A DNA stretch of 64,000 bases from MGIIa-L3 sp11892u (GTDB taxonomy: Archaea; Thermoplasmatota; Poseidoniia; Poseidoniales; Poseidoniaceae). Where the stretch lies: positions 36,737 to 100,736 of the forward strand of contig CBFHXB010000006.1 of NCBI GenBank assembly GCA_965659685.1, written 5' to 3'. Of the stretch, positions 20,001-28,044 are shown piece by piece. The notes under the pieces were generated by a model, which ran no database searches, was not told the origin of the DNA, and saw only the letters and a program-made list of their open reading frames with translations. Position 1 is the first letter of the stretch, and the number at the start of each line of letters is the position of its first letter. The translations under genes were made by a program, and so were the position numbers.

Positions 20001-20157
20001 GCACCGATTCCGACAACTTCAGGTTCCATGGGGTCTCGATGACCGGTTGTTCATCGCTGTCGAGCTCTTGTGGCTCGACAACGTCACCGCTCATGCCGAG
20101 GCAACCGGCAAGCATCATGGTCAGGACCAAGGCCACGGCAGTCGCAGGACGTCCCAT
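17068..20157 (-). CDS. PNGase F-like lipoprotein with calcium-binding TSP3 repeats
   Basis: A 1029-residue exported protein. A lipobox-like signal (LTMMLAGC near residue 19) is followed by a beta-rich region and then five or more TSP3-type blocks (about 250-480, DxDxDGCxD pattern). A thioredoxin-like stretch (about 515-620) precedes the C-terminal part, which resembles peptide:N-glycosidase F. There the GCHEWDYEAN motif has E774, W775 and D776, matching CDEWDRYAN with the catalytic Asp. The second lectin-like domain shows GHG, NCAEFC (a conserved Glu) and GRAGWCAGQDV near 957. PNGase F cleaves N-glycans from asparagine. ATG 20157 is chosen because it starts the signal peptide; the open frame upstream lies in another gene. 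It is last in a four- or five-gene minus operon. Confidence 0.82.
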   Translation of the reverse strand: MGRPATAVALVLTMMLAGCLGMSGDVVEPQELDSDEQPVIETPWNLKLSESVRNPVAGDLLIFEVGGGAAEHADAILVGDVRMSIGAGIPTVVSDVAVSTNGAVVVAVEAPSTGVTTVSVDLHPAEGVTFADGSLTLQTQVTVRQAGVRLVLPVAVAAEDGQISFDGSIAPLRDRPESDMSELVCSATMDLGDEAGDVLVSMDEQRGFSVILDEEGLLPLLVVSATCVGPVDTVTVEKSVRLILSEVVVDADGDDIHDDVDRCPNGVGDAQSWRSTPSTDHDADGCRDRDEDNDDDDDGRLDAQDACLSEPGWSSNAADDHDEDGCRDADEDDDDDNDGRVDVEDACPRGTKGWTSLRSVDWDLDGCLDSGEDVDDDDDFVLDADDTCPKGESAWVQDNTTDWDSDGCLDRTEDDDDDNDGVNDADLNGTMLDLCPQSTLGMDVDENGCAADQRDTDADGVVDAYDECPATPLGEDVDHEGCEDVDADGVHKQNDLCPNSPVRWTIDTDGCAVVQRPVPWTSTQGNPVVSGPFQTVGDFTVPTLDGTTSFSDLWDGNSTYLFLLMKTSGSSSSSSTFTMNPGTLTRNLPDTAHIVYGSYDSTYRTQINDRKADVEQRLSAAEEAEWDGRIHYLDLDLSGAGGDLGEALSALGEPTTFGIDRFQRLRQTGSTYTWGTSSTTYDPQHMSHEAWMWHAEHPVEIRRSDPAVEAVDLMFGDQHQGGWGGGFSSAMNATFSLDHDLETYDTMEMFHEHACSERRDRYQTSSGGYAGCHEWDYEANLRICDRDNSSRCGTEFARWITTYGREGRWLTDLSPYLFMLEDGEDRRFAYRGANGGSLTITLLFSRWGESAVDHRPTNATFAFTGGQFNGSYNDPALYDREHTLNIPTDASRVRIVATITGHGFQKDDANCAEFCDHEHHFTIGGNTAYEWHPIVYSNTGCEQEVPRGVVANQFGSWPFGRAGWCAGQDVKQWTFDITDWVTPGATETLSYRGLFNGAEYQPTGETENAGRNIHAEIWVVYDTPLPERT

Positions 20158-20182
20158 GCGCTTCCATGCGCTGTAAGGAACC

Positions 20183-21241
20183 TCAACGTGTCGGTGCTGG
20201 TTCTGCGTGTTCGGCCCGTCCGTCGGTGAGGACGACGACCAAGGGTGGAACGGTGACCTTCGGCCAACTGGCACGCACAGGCGTGACGTGGAGGAGCCTA
20301 CCGTGTTCGGGGTGGTCGCACACCACCACGATTTCCCAGTGAATGCGCACGAGCGCATCGTAGACGGTCCCAGGCCATGGTCCATCGGGCGCCGTCAGGA
20401 TGACCTCACCGTCGTTGATTTGTTCCCATGGCCCTCGTGCAGCCAACCGCATCGGACGCAAGTACACGTCCCCGGGCCAATCGTGACGGCCCATGGGGGA
20501 TTCCTCCCCTAGTCCTGTGCCGTCGCCGAAGGCAGGTTGCATACCGGCCAGGGATGTGGTCATCCCGGGAGGCGGTTGGCCGTTTGCAGCCTTCCCAAGG
20601 GCATTGAGGATGTGGTGGTGCCTGGGGGCCAGCACGCCGCACTGAAGGCTGGCAAACACCGCGTGCTTGACGGCTGAACCCTTGAGTTGGATTCGCGTTG
20701 TGCCCTCACTGCTCACATGTTCGACGTCGATCTCCATGGACAGGACTTCGTCGGCGATGATGTTCGTTTGTCGCCGAAGGTCGCTGACGTTGGCGGTGAG
20801 CCGCAGCACAAGAGGGAGGAGGATGAGTGGAACCACAATCAACCCGAGAAGCGGATAATCCAACAGCCCCAAACGAACGCTGTTGGTGCCGATGGTCGGG
20901 ATGTCTAGGGCATCAAACCCGGGAGCCAGCGCCAAATACAGCAAGGTGAGAAGCATCAAAGCAGCAACGCCATCCACCATCCTGCGAAGCCGACGGTGGA
21001 GCGGCCTCGGTTCGAGGAACCAACCTTGGCGTTGGGCTGGGACGACGCTTGGGAAAGGCCGTGATTCCAAGGCGCCTTCGGCCCGGTCATTGAGTCCACG
21101 TCGTTCAACGAACCAACCCTCTTCCGTCTCGATTCGGAGGTTGGCTCCGAAGTTCCGATCGATTGGACCTTGCACCGGGGAGAGTTCCTTGGCGTTCAAC
21201 CTCCTTGGGTCGAACGGTGGGTGCCGGTACAGTTCTTCCAT
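20183..21241 (-). CDS. Unknown protein with two transmembrane helices
   Basis: A 352-residue protein of unrecognised family. The N-terminal 85 residues are polar. Two strong hydrophobic helices follow (about 90-108 and 130-148), and the C-terminal 200 residues form a soluble domain that includes an isolated Cys (SLQCGVLAPRHHH). It lies between geranylgeranyl reductase (9-bp spacer upstream) and the PNGase-like lipoprotein (25 bp downstream), so it is probably co-transcribed with both. Nothing in the sequence fixes a function. Confidence 0.75.
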   Translation of the reverse strand: MEELYRHPPFDPRRLNAKELSPVQGPIDRNFGANLRIETEEGWFVERRGLNDRAEGALESRPFPSVVPAQRQGWFLEPRPLHRRLRRMVDGVAALMLLTLLYLALAPGFDALDIPTIGTNSVRLGLLDYPLLGLIVVPLILLPLVLRLTANVSDLRRQTNIIADEVLSMEIDVEHVSSEGTTRIQLKGSAVKHAVFASLQCGVLAPRHHHILNALGKAANGQPPPGMTTSLAGMQPAFGDGTGLGEESPMGRHDWPGDVYLRPMRLAARGPWEQINDGEVILTAPDGPWPGTVYDALVRIHWEIVVVCDHPEHGRLLHVTPVRASWPKVTVPPLVVVLTDGRAEHAEPAPTR

Positions 21242-21250
21242 GTCCTCACC

Positions 21251-22483
21251 TCACGCCGTCAACATGGCCCAACCCGCCTTCAAGGCCAGTGGCCTGAACG
21301 ACGGCACTTTCCGAAGCATTTCAATGCCGAGCGGGACAGGATGTTCGATGTCGCCAAGTCGATTGATCATGGCGGTCACTTCAGGTTGAGCGAACACAGC
21401 CACGTGTCGTTCGAGCGTGTCGTCATCGCTTTCGGTTAAGAAGAGGTTTCGCAGAGCTCTCGCACGCGTTTGATGGCGTCGTAAATCGTCCCAAGGTCGA
21501 CTCAATTTCTTCAGTGCAGGCTCGGAAAGCCGGTCCGCATGGATGGCCTCAGCAAGAGCGTCAGTAACCATGGCCACCTGTTTGAAACCCGGTCCAATGC
21601 CACCGCCGGTGGTGGGTTTGGCCAATCCAGCGGCGTCTCCGAAGAGCATCGCACGTTCCCTGACCGGCCTTCGCACCATGCCTCCTGGAATGGGTCCACA
21701 GTACCGTGCCACAATCTGACAACCTTCGAAACGGTGCGCATGACGCGACGTGTGCATCAAGGCGTGGAGCAGCGCTTCTGGGGAAGCCTCGTCCAAACGG
21801 TCTGGTGCGGACCACAATCCCACGCGGTGCGTTCCAAACCCGGTTGGAATGGCCCATGCAAAAAATCCGGGAGCAATCGCTGAACCTGTGAACATCTCCA
21901 ACCATCGGTGTTCGGTTTCAAAACCGGTGACCTCGACTTGGTTTCCAATCATTATTTCCTTCGGTCGTCCGCTTCGAAGCCAATGACGAACACGGCTGTG
22001 TGCTCCATCTGCACCGACCACCAATCGACACGTGGTGGTCCCGCTGGTGCTGCCTTGACGATGGTGTATCCGCCATCCCTCGCCGTCGATGGCCAACAAG
22101 CCAGTGGCCACGGTGGACAACTGGAGCTGCGCACCTGCTTTCAAGGCCTGATGTACGACGCCCTCGTCAAATCGATTTCGACAGACCGCGCTCGTTCTTG
22201 TTTCGCCGGGCACGCCGACGGACACTGAGGCGTGGTGAGGCCCATGGATGGTGGCGCCATCGATCTCTTGGAGCACGGTGTTGGTCAATCCCACTTGGTC
22301 CATGGACCACGGGTTGACCAAACCTGCGCATTGGAATGGACGACCGATGGAAGCGTGTTCCTCCAGCATCAGCACGTCGACGCCGCGTTCAGCGAGCATC
22401 GTGGCCAATCGAGCCCCGACCGGCCCTGCTCCGACCACGATGACGTCGTGGTCCATGAGGTGAATCCGGGGCTTGGACCCCAT
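21251..22483 (-). CDS. Geranylgeranyl reductase family FAD-dependent oxidoreductase
   Basis: Flavoprotein of about 410 residues. The N-terminal dinucleotide-binding motif is VIVVGAGPVGARLA, with LEEHASIGRPFQCAGLV after it, as in digeranylgeranylglycerophospholipid reductases. A second FAD motif follows in AMLFGDAAGLAKPTTGGGIGPG. The family saturates isoprenoid chains, in archaea mainly those of membrane lipids. Quinone or chlorophyll side-chain reductases are relatives. ATG 22483 is used here. ATG 22456, just before the FAD motif, and TTG 22486 are alternatives. The topA stop is 12 bp upstream, so the gene is part of the topA operon. Confidence 0.86.
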   Translation of the reverse strand: MGSKPRIHLMDHDVIVVGAGPVGARLATMLAERGVDVLMLEEHASIGRPFQCAGLVNPWSMDQVGLTNTVLQEIDGATIHGPHHASVSVGVPGETRTSAVCRNRFDEGVVHQALKAGAQLQLSTVATGLLAIDGEGWRIHHRQGSTSGTTTCRLVVGADGAHSRVRHWLRSGRPKEIMIGNQVEVTGFETEHRWLEMFTGSAIAPGFFAWAIPTGFGTHRVGLWSAPDRLDEASPEALLHALMHTSRHAHRFEGCQIVARYCGPIPGGMVRRPVRERAMLFGDAAGLAKPTTGGGIGPGFKQVAMVTDALAEAIHADRLSEPALKKLSRPWDDLRRHQTRARALRNLFLTESDDDTLERHVAVFAQPEVTAMINRLGDIEHPVPLGIEMLRKVPSFRPLALKAGWAMLTA

Positions 22484-22495
22484 CAAGCATGCGCT

Positions 22496-25237
22496 TCATT
22501 CCTTCTTCGCGAAGCGATAGCGGACCTGTTGGGCTTTGTTCAGGTACAGGATGGCGGTGAACGGGTTCCCCTTCTTTGAGATAAGGTCCGAGAAAGGACC
22601 GACTTGACCTTCAATGATCAGCGTTGCTGCTTCCTCCCTGGTCAGTACGCGCTTGGAAATTTCACGTGCAATCTGAATCTTGCAACCGCTGCCGCCTTCC
22701 TCAGGCTGGTAATGGGTTGGCGTTTCCACGATGGCCACGTTGGTCTTCGGACAGACGGCAACCACGCCTGGAACGACGTCAAACTTCGTGGCGTCAGCGG
22801 CAGCCTGACGTGGTGGGAAATCGTATTCGATTTTCTTCCCGTTGAGCACGAGGTACGCACTGAACGGCCGGCCCTTCCGTGAGGTGAACCCTTCGAGGAG
22901 GGCAGACCGGCCGTCCGTCAAGATCGAACGTGCCTCTTCGGGGGTGATGAGGCGTTGACACATTTCTGCCCGGATGCCTCGGAACGAGCACGCTTCTGCA
23001 TCGCATGCATATCCGTCGTGTCCTTGGCGAACGGTTCCGGATTCACACACCGGGCAGGCAGCAATGGCCTCGTCCGTCGCTTCAACGCTGCCGGCACCGT
23101 TGCCCTTCGACGTTACTTTACCCGTGTCACTCAGGGTAACAGTGGCGGTGTACTCCTCTCCAGTGCGGCTGAAAAATCCGTGCAGATCTTCGATGGTTTT
23201 CGCGTCCAGCAAGCGTGTCGCGGTGGACCGGTCGAACCATCGTCCGGAGGTGTCCTTCCAAAACATGAACTTGCAACCTTCATCGGCCCCAAGGTTGGCC
23301 ACGCATTGGTAGGCCAACGTGGTTTCCCGCACGCTCTCCCCGCATGACGGACAGGGCCCGAGGTCGGGGTCATCGGCAAAGAGCACCGAACGATCATGGT
23401 CCTTGATGCTGTGAACCATGCTCGTTGTTCGCTCAACGATGTCGTCCATGTACGTGCTGCGCTCAATTTGACCGCGCTGGACCTGAAGGAGTCGATGCTC
23501 CATCTCACCGGTGAGTTCGGGTGACGTGATCCAATCAACGCCGATGCGGCGAAGCATGTCAATAAGGCGCATGCCGATGGCCGTTGCGCTCAGTTGACCG
23601 TTTCGTGCCCTGCGGATGTAGTTGCGATCGATGAGTTTCTCGATCGTTTCTGCCCTGGTGGCAGGCGTTCCGAGCCCCGTTTCTTTGAGGGCTTCAGAGA
23701 ACTCGTCGTCCTCCACTTGGCGCCCCGCATGCTCCATCAAGGACAGCAACCTTGCTTCCTTCAACCGGTTCGGAGGTTTGGACATCTCTTCGTGGAACGT
23801 GACCTCTTCCAAAGCAGCCTCAGCACCATCGTTGACGCTTCCCCATTGTTCTGGGATGCTTTCCTTCTTGGTCTCGATGTGGCGGAATCCTGGGTCCACC
23901 AGATGTTCAACGCTCTTCACGAAATCTTGGGAACCTGATGTGGCGGTTCGTGTCTCAACGTTCCATGTCGAGCGGTCGGACCACGATGCGAGGAAACGTC
24001 GAGCGATCATGTCGAAGAGTTTCGCGTGATCGGCAGGGAGCGGTTCCTGAGGAAGAACACCCGTTGGAACGATGGCGTAGTGGTCGCTGACCTTTGCATC
24101 GTTGAAGTTTCGCGCGGTGTTGCGCAGCCCCTCGCTGTTGAGCCGCTTCACGTGTTCGCTGTATTCGGCGATTTCAGACATGGTGCCGATGATTTCGTTG
24201 ACCTTGTCCCCCATGTCGGTGGGCAGGTATTGTGAGTCCGTACGTGGGTAGGTGGTCACCTTGTAGCGGTCGTAGAGGTCTTGAGCAACGCTGAGGGTTC
24301 GCCGCGAGGGCCACGACCACAAACTGTTGGCTCGGCGCTGGAGGCTTGTCAGGTCAAAATTGAGGGGAGGGCGCTCATGTTTGGGCCGTTCCTGCACGGA
24401 GACCGTCGTGGTCGAGGCGCCGTTGATGTCGGCTTCCACGGCCTCCTTTTCATCGAGGTCAAGGATGCGGTTGGCCTTGTACTCAGGTCGGTTTTCGTCG
24501 GCTTTGTGCTCTCGACGAATCCACCGCGCCGACCATTTTGATCCTCCGGAGTGCACCTCTGCGGTGACGTTCCAGAAGGGTTCAGGGACATAGCTGAGGA
24601 TGCGTTGTTCCTCGTCTGCAATCATGGCCAAGGTTGCGGTTTGGACGCGACCCAAGCTGATCGTCGTTCGCTCCCGACGGCCTTTCAGGAAGGTGTTGCC
24701 AACACGGGACCCGTTCATGCCAATGATCCAGTCCGCCTCAGAGCGGGAGCGAGCTGCTGCGCCAAGGCTGTCGAAGGTGGTGCTTGGTTGACGGCTTTCC
24801 CAAGCGCTTGTGATGGCACCTGATGTCATGGACTGAAGCCACATTCGCGTGGTGGGGGCCTTGGCCCCGGTGTGCTCAATGATGCTCCTGAAGATGAGCT
24901 CACCCTCGCGTGCAGCGTCGCATGCGTTCACAATTTCCGTGACGTCCTTGGCCGTGATCCGCTTCTTGATCGCCGTAAGCACCTTGCGGTTTCGACCGCC
25001 TTTCGCCTTGTATTCGAACGGTTCAGGGACGATTGGAAGTCTGTCGATGGTCTTCCTCCAATTCTTGAAATCTGGATCGTAGTCCTCTGGGAACTTCTGT
25101 TCGACCAGATGTCCGATGGCCCATGTGACCACAAGGTCGTCTCCAATCCATGCGTCGTCGGCCTTATTCTTGGCTCCGAGCACCTTGGCAATGTCGTCTG
25201 CAACGCTGGGTTTCTCCGCGATGACGACGACGGTCAT
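22496..25237 (-). CDS. topA: DNA topoisomerase, type IA
   Basis: Relaxes negatively supercoiled DNA through a 5'-phosphotyrosine intermediate. The 913 residues open with the Toprim motif VVIAEKPSVADDIAKVLG. The active-site tyrosine is in TTYPRTDSQYL near residue 329. Two zinc-ribbon segments follow (CPSCGESV near 630, CPVCESG plus a second Cys pair near 725). The C-terminus holds two copies of the short topoisomerase C-terminal repeat (about 765-913). ATG 25237 is chosen because it places the Toprim strand at residue 2; longer frames add unrelated sequence. It is close to both TopA and TopB/Top3 types, so the exact subfamily is open. A small gene lies 22 bp upstream. Confidence 0.93.
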   Translation of the reverse strand: MTVVVIAEKPSVADDIAKVLGAKNKADDAWIGDDLVVTWAIGHLVEQKFPEDYDPDFKNWRKTIDRLPIVPEPFEYKAKGGRNRKVLTAIKKRITAKDVTEIVNACDAAREGELIFRSIIEHTGAKAPTTRMWLQSMTSGAITSAWESRQPSTTFDSLGAAARSRSEADWIIGMNGSRVGNTFLKGRRERTTISLGRVQTATLAMIADEEQRILSYVPEPFWNVTAEVHSGGSKWSARWIRREHKADENRPEYKANRILDLDEKEAVEADINGASTTTVSVQERPKHERPPLNFDLTSLQRRANSLWSWPSRRTLSVAQDLYDRYKVTTYPRTDSQYLPTDMGDKVNEIIGTMSEIAEYSEHVKRLNSEGLRNTARNFNDAKVSDHYAIVPTGVLPQEPLPADHAKLFDMIARRFLASWSDRSTWNVETRTATSGSQDFVKSVEHLVDPGFRHIETKKESIPEQWGSVNDGAEAALEEVTFHEEMSKPPNRLKEARLLSLMEHAGRQVEDDEFSEALKETGLGTPATRAETIEKLIDRNYIRRARNGQLSATAIGMRLIDMLRRIGVDWITSPELTGEMEHRLLQVQRGQIERSTYMDDIVERTTSMVHSIKDHDRSVLFADDPDLGPCPSCGESVRETTLAYQCVANLGADEGCKFMFWKDTSGRWFDRSTATRLLDAKTIEDLHGFFSRTGEEYTATVTLSDTGKVTSKGNGAGSVEATDEAIAACPVCESGTVRQGHDGYACDAEACSFRGIRAEMCQRLITPEEARSILTDGRSALLEGFTSRKGRPFSAYLVLNGKKIEYDFPPRQAAADATKFDVVPGVVAVCPKTNVAIVETPTHYQPEEGGSGCKIQIAREISKRVLTREEAATLIIEGQVGPFSDLISKKGNPFTAILYLNKAQQVRYRFAKKE

Positions 25238-25259
25238 GGATGGTCCGGCCCCGTCGAGC

Positions 25260-25688
25260 CTACTTGAACGATGTTGTGTCTTGTCGAGTTCTCCATGCCA
25301 ACTCGTCCCACGGTGCTTCCAAACCCGGTCCACCGCATCCCAAGCAGCCCGGATAACCTGCCTCCACAAGGTCGTGGGCCATCGAAATGACATGCTCAAA
25401 CGACACAGCGTTTGGGCGCGAGGTCAGGAACAACAGGGCATCTTCAGGAGCGTTGTTGGCCCAGCACACCAACACCGTACCGTCATCGGCATCTCGAACG
25501 GTGTACGAAGAAGCGGGTTGGAGTTCAGGAAGGGCGAGCCGTGCCGGATCGGCTTCAGCGATGGCACTGACCAAATTCCTCGCTTGACCCATGCTTGATT
25601 CAGGGATTTCCAGGCGAACGTGTGGGGTGCGGAGGATCCGCCTGGCGGCTTCCCGAACCGCCGGCCAACGCTCGTCATCTGGCCTCAT
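25260..25688 (-). CDS. Unknown 142-residue protein
   Basis: A small soluble protein with no recognised family. Its N-terminal half is helical and charged, the middle is beta-rich (YTVRDADDGTVLVCWANN), and the C-terminus has a CLGCGGPG cluster that could bind metal. It starts with ATG 25688, diverges from pyrD (54-bp gap) and runs into topA with a 22-bp spacer, which supports a real gene at the head of the topA operon. Confidence 0.65.
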   Translation of the reverse strand: MRPDDERWPAVREAARRILRTPHVRLEIPESSMGQARNLVSAIAEADPARLALPELQPASSYTVRDADDGTVLVCWANNAPEDALLFLTSRPNAVSFEHVISMAHDLVEAGYPGCLGCGGPGLEAPWDELAWRTRQDTTSFK

Positions 25689-25741
25689 GGATGCACGTGC
25701 AGCCCGTAAGGCTTGAAGGATGCCCGTGAGCGAGCCACATC

Positions 25742-26812
25742 ATGGGCTGGCCTTACCGTTCCTTCGTGCGGCCGGTTCAACGGCTGCAAAGCAGCGAAGG
25801 TGCGCACGGTCGGGCCCTTCGCATGCTTCGCCTCGCCTCGTCCACCAAGCCAGGCAGAGGAATACTCCGGAGGTTGTATCGACCGAAGAAGGCCAAGGTC
25901 GTCAACGTCTGGGGTTTGTCCTTTCCCAACCGGTTCGGGCTGGCGGCTGGCATGGACAAAAAGGCAGAAGCCATTCGCGGATGGGAGAGCATTGGCTTTG
26001 GTTTCGTGGAAGTCGGTGGTGTGACCATGCATGCCCAACAAGGGAACCCCAAACCTCGGATGTTTAGGGACGACCGTTCGCGCTCCTTGATCAATCGGAT
26101 GGGGTTCAACAACGACGGTTCAGAAGCGGTGGCCAATCGCATCAGGTCGGATCTTCAACGCCGGGGCCCGTTGTCGTGTCCGTTGTTCGTGAACCTTGGA
26201 AAATCAAAGATCACGCCAAACGAGGAGGCCCTGACGGATTATACCACATCGATGGAACGCCTCCATGACGTGGTTGACGGTTTTGTGGTCAACGTTTCAT
26301 CGCCAAACACGCCCAACCTTCGAGATCTGCAGCATGAATCTGCACTCGGTGACTTGTTGTCTGGATTATCGAAGCGTTTGCAGGAGTTGAACAATGGTGT
26401 GGACCTCGCACGTCCGATGCTGGTGAAATTTGCACCAGACCTCGACGTCGATACGCTCTTGGGCATGGTTGACGTTGCTCGGGAAAGCGGGGCGGATGGG
26501 GTGGTGTTGACGAACACGACCGTCCGACGAGGTGAGCCTGAACATCCGTCACACGGACGGTTCTTGTCCGAAAAGGGAGGGCTCTCTGGTGCCCCGTTGA
26601 AATCAAGGAGCACCGCTCTGATTCGTGCGGTGCACGAACACACCGGTGGCGACTGGCCCATCGTTGGCGTGGGTGGCATTTCTACGGCCGCCGATGCGCA
26701 GGAAAAACTCGATGCCGGCGCAACGCTGTTGCAAGCCTACTCCGCTTTTGTGTTCGAAGGCCCTTCACTCGTACGAAACGTGGTCGACGGGTTGGACGAA
26801 ACGTCGCCTTGA
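25742..26812 (+). CDS. pyrD: Dihydroorotate dehydrogenase, class 2 (quinone)
   Basis: Catalyses dihydroorotate to orotate in pyrimidine synthesis, passing electrons through FMN to the membrane quinone pool. The 356 residues include the amphipathic N-terminal segment typical of class 2, then GLAAGMDKKAEA, LINRMGFNN, VNVSSPNTPNLRDLQ with the class 2 catalytic serine, and the FMN phosphate region VGGISTAADAQEKL. Its length matches class 2 enzymes (about 340-370). It is followed after 25 bp by ccmE on the same strand. Dependence on quinone is family knowledge and agrees with the MqnC-like gene elsewhere in the window. Confidence 0.93.
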   Translation: MGWPYRSFVRPVQRLQSSEGAHGRALRMLRLASSTKPGRGILRRLYRPKKAKVVNVWGLSFPNRFGLAAGMDKKAEAIRGWESIGFGFVEVGGVTMHAQQGNPKPRMFRDDRSRSLINRMGFNNDGSEAVANRIRSDLQRRGPLSCPLFVNLGKSKITPNEEALTDYTTSMERLHDVVDGFVVNVSSPNTPNLRDLQHESALGDLLSGLSKRLQELNNGVDLARPMLVKFAPDLDVDTLLGMVDVARESGADGVVLTNTTVRRGEPEHPSHGRFLSEKGGLSGAPLKSRSTALIRAVHEHTGGDWPIVGVGGISTAADAQEKLDAGATLLQAYSAFVFEGPSLVRNVVDGLDETSP

Positions 26813-26837
26813 TAGCCCACAGGCTGGACGTCGCGTC

Positions 26838-27224
26838 ATGCTGACCCGCCGGGTCAAATTGATGTTGGTGGGAGCGGCCATCACCGTGGGGCTGCTTGCG
26901 ACCCTGCTCGTCGATGCCCCTGCTCCGACGATGACGGTGGACGATCTCCTCGCCGATGCCGTCGACGGCCGTAACGTGGCGGTTCGAGGCGAGGTGTTGG
27001 ACGGCAGCATCGACAACGGGAGTTCCTCCTTTGTTCTGGAAGGCGAAACAACGACCCTCACCATCTCCTTCCTCGATGCGACCGTGTCCAACGGACTTGG
27101 TGACAACCGTACCGTCTACGCCGAGGGAACCTTGGTGGAGACCAACGAAGGTTGGTTGCTCGAAGCCTCCGTCATCAAGACCTCTTGCCCTTCCAAGTAC
27201 GAGGAAGAAGCGACGACTGATTGA
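26838..27224 (+). CDS. ccmE: Cytochrome c maturation protein CcmE, Cys-type haem chaperone
   Basis: A 128-residue protein with an N-terminal membrane anchor (about residues 6-24) and an outside OB-fold beta-barrel (VRGEVLDGSIDNG to VYAEGTLVETNEGW). CcmE carries haem to the cytochrome c ligation machinery. Most CcmE proteins attach haem through a His in an HxxxY motif. Here the equivalent site reads TSCPSKYE, a CxxxY motif, the variant known from archaea and some sulfate reducers. ATG 26838 is chosen because it directly precedes the anchor. No other ccm gene is in the window. Confidence 0.8.
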   Translation: MLTRRVKLMLVGAAITVGLLATLLVDAPAPTMTVDDLLADAVDGRNVAVRGEVLDGSIDNGSSSFVLEGETTTLTISFLDATVSNGLGDNRTVYAEGTLVETNEGWLLEASVIKTSCPSKYEEEATTD

Positions 27225-27230
27225 AATACA
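27223..27230 (+). promoter_or_regulatory. Probable TATA element of the SRP RNA gene
   Basis: GAAATACA lies just at and after the ccmE stop. Its centre is about 25 bp before the expected 5' end of the SRP RNA near 27250, the normal archaeal spacing. The match to a consensus TATA box is only moderate. Confidence 0.35.
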
Positions 27231-27247
27231 GTCGACGTCAGCACACC

Positions 27248-27555
27248 TCGGGATAGGTGGGGGGCTCGGCGTACCCTGTACCGCACATCGTCGTTATGGC
27301 GGACCGAATGCCCCGGGGCGGCGCAACCGACCCGTGGTCTCCCGCTTGCGGACGTTGATGTCTCGCCCCCACATGACCCGGGTGCCAAGAACCGTCTCCG
27401 GAGGGAGACGGGAATCGGATAACCGGGGGAACAGGTCAGGCCGGGAACGGAGCAGCCCTACCTGGGGCCATGGGTGCTGTGGGGACCCGGGACGGAGGAA
27501 GCAGGCGGATTTGGGCCATGGGAACGAGCGTCCACCTGGGGCGCTCCCACCTTAG
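27248..27555 (+). ncRNA. ffs: Archaeal signal recognition particle (7S) RNA
   Basis: RNA core of the signal recognition particle, which binds SRP54 and SRP19 and targets secretory and membrane proteins. The conserved helix 8 region is visible at about 27433-27463, with GGTCAGGCCGGGAACGGAG followed by CAGCC. The 5' segment AGGTGGGGGGC (about 27255-27265) pairs with GCTCCCACCT near 27543-27552, closing the long helix 5 that joins both ends. The size of about 300 nt matches archaeal 7S RNA. Ends are approximate by a few bases. The stretch has no convincing protein-coding frame, and its 3' end touches the last codons of the convergent archease gene. Confidence 0.88.
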
Positions 27556-28040
27556 ACGTCCAACAAGACGTCCGCATACCACGCTGGACCGACCAAGGTC
27601 GGCATGGCATCGCCTCGGCCGGGCAAGGACTCTCCAGCATCCAGGTGCTTGAGCACGAGACCGTGGCTGCTGACCGCCTTGACCTCAACGCCTCGGTTCA
27701 TGCCACCGCCGTCCACGTACGACACCATGGCAGACACGCTGGAGTGGTCGTCTTGTTGCGTGATCTTGACTTCTGCACTCAACATCCAACGTGATTTGGC
27801 TTGGGCTTGGTACAGCACTTCATCGAGCCAAGCCAACAGCAGGACATCGAGGTCGACCCGTCCTGCAACGGCATCGAGGTTGACGTTCCATTGACCGTGT
27901 TGTACCTTGGAGCTCGTCGTTCCTTGAACGTCCATGGCCGCAAGCAATCCGAGGCCCGCATCCGCGAACAACCGTTCAACGTTTGGAGCTATGGCCCGCA
28001 GGCCCAGATCGGCGGTGGTCGGCCAAATCCAATGGCTCAC
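27552..28040 (-). CDS. Archease (RtcB ligase activator)
   Basis: A 162-residue protein matching archease, which activates RtcB, the RNA ligase that joins tRNA halves after intron removal. Family features are TTADLGLRA at the N-terminus (usually HTAD), LLLAWLDEVLYQ in the middle, KAVSSHGL, and a C-terminal YADVLLDV ending in the metal-binding Asp region. The start is GTG 28040, 4 bp after the stop of the PfkB kinase gene; no ATG is available near the conserved N-terminus. The tRNA-splicing endonuclease gene is 1.9 kb away on the other strand, and both act in the same pathway. Confidence 0.85.
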   Translation of the reverse strand: MSHWIWPTTADLGLRAIAPNVERLFADAGLGLLAAMDVQGTTSSKVQHGQWNVNLDAVAGRVDLDVLLLAWLDEVLYQAQAKSRWMLSAEVKITQQDDHSSVSAMVSYVDGGGMNRGVEVKAVSSHGLVLKHLDAGESLPGRGDAMPTLVGPAWYADVLLDV

Positions 28041-28044
28041 GGGC

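Noticed and set aside
18265..20176. Two long plus-strand open frames over the PNGase-like gene
   Set aside because: Mirror images of the acidic calcium repeats on the minus strand (Ser- or Val-rich), with no ribosome-binding site or family features.
20158..20385. Upstream extension of the PNGase-like gene
   Set aside because: The added residues overlap the preceding gene and precede a perfect signal peptide start at 20157.
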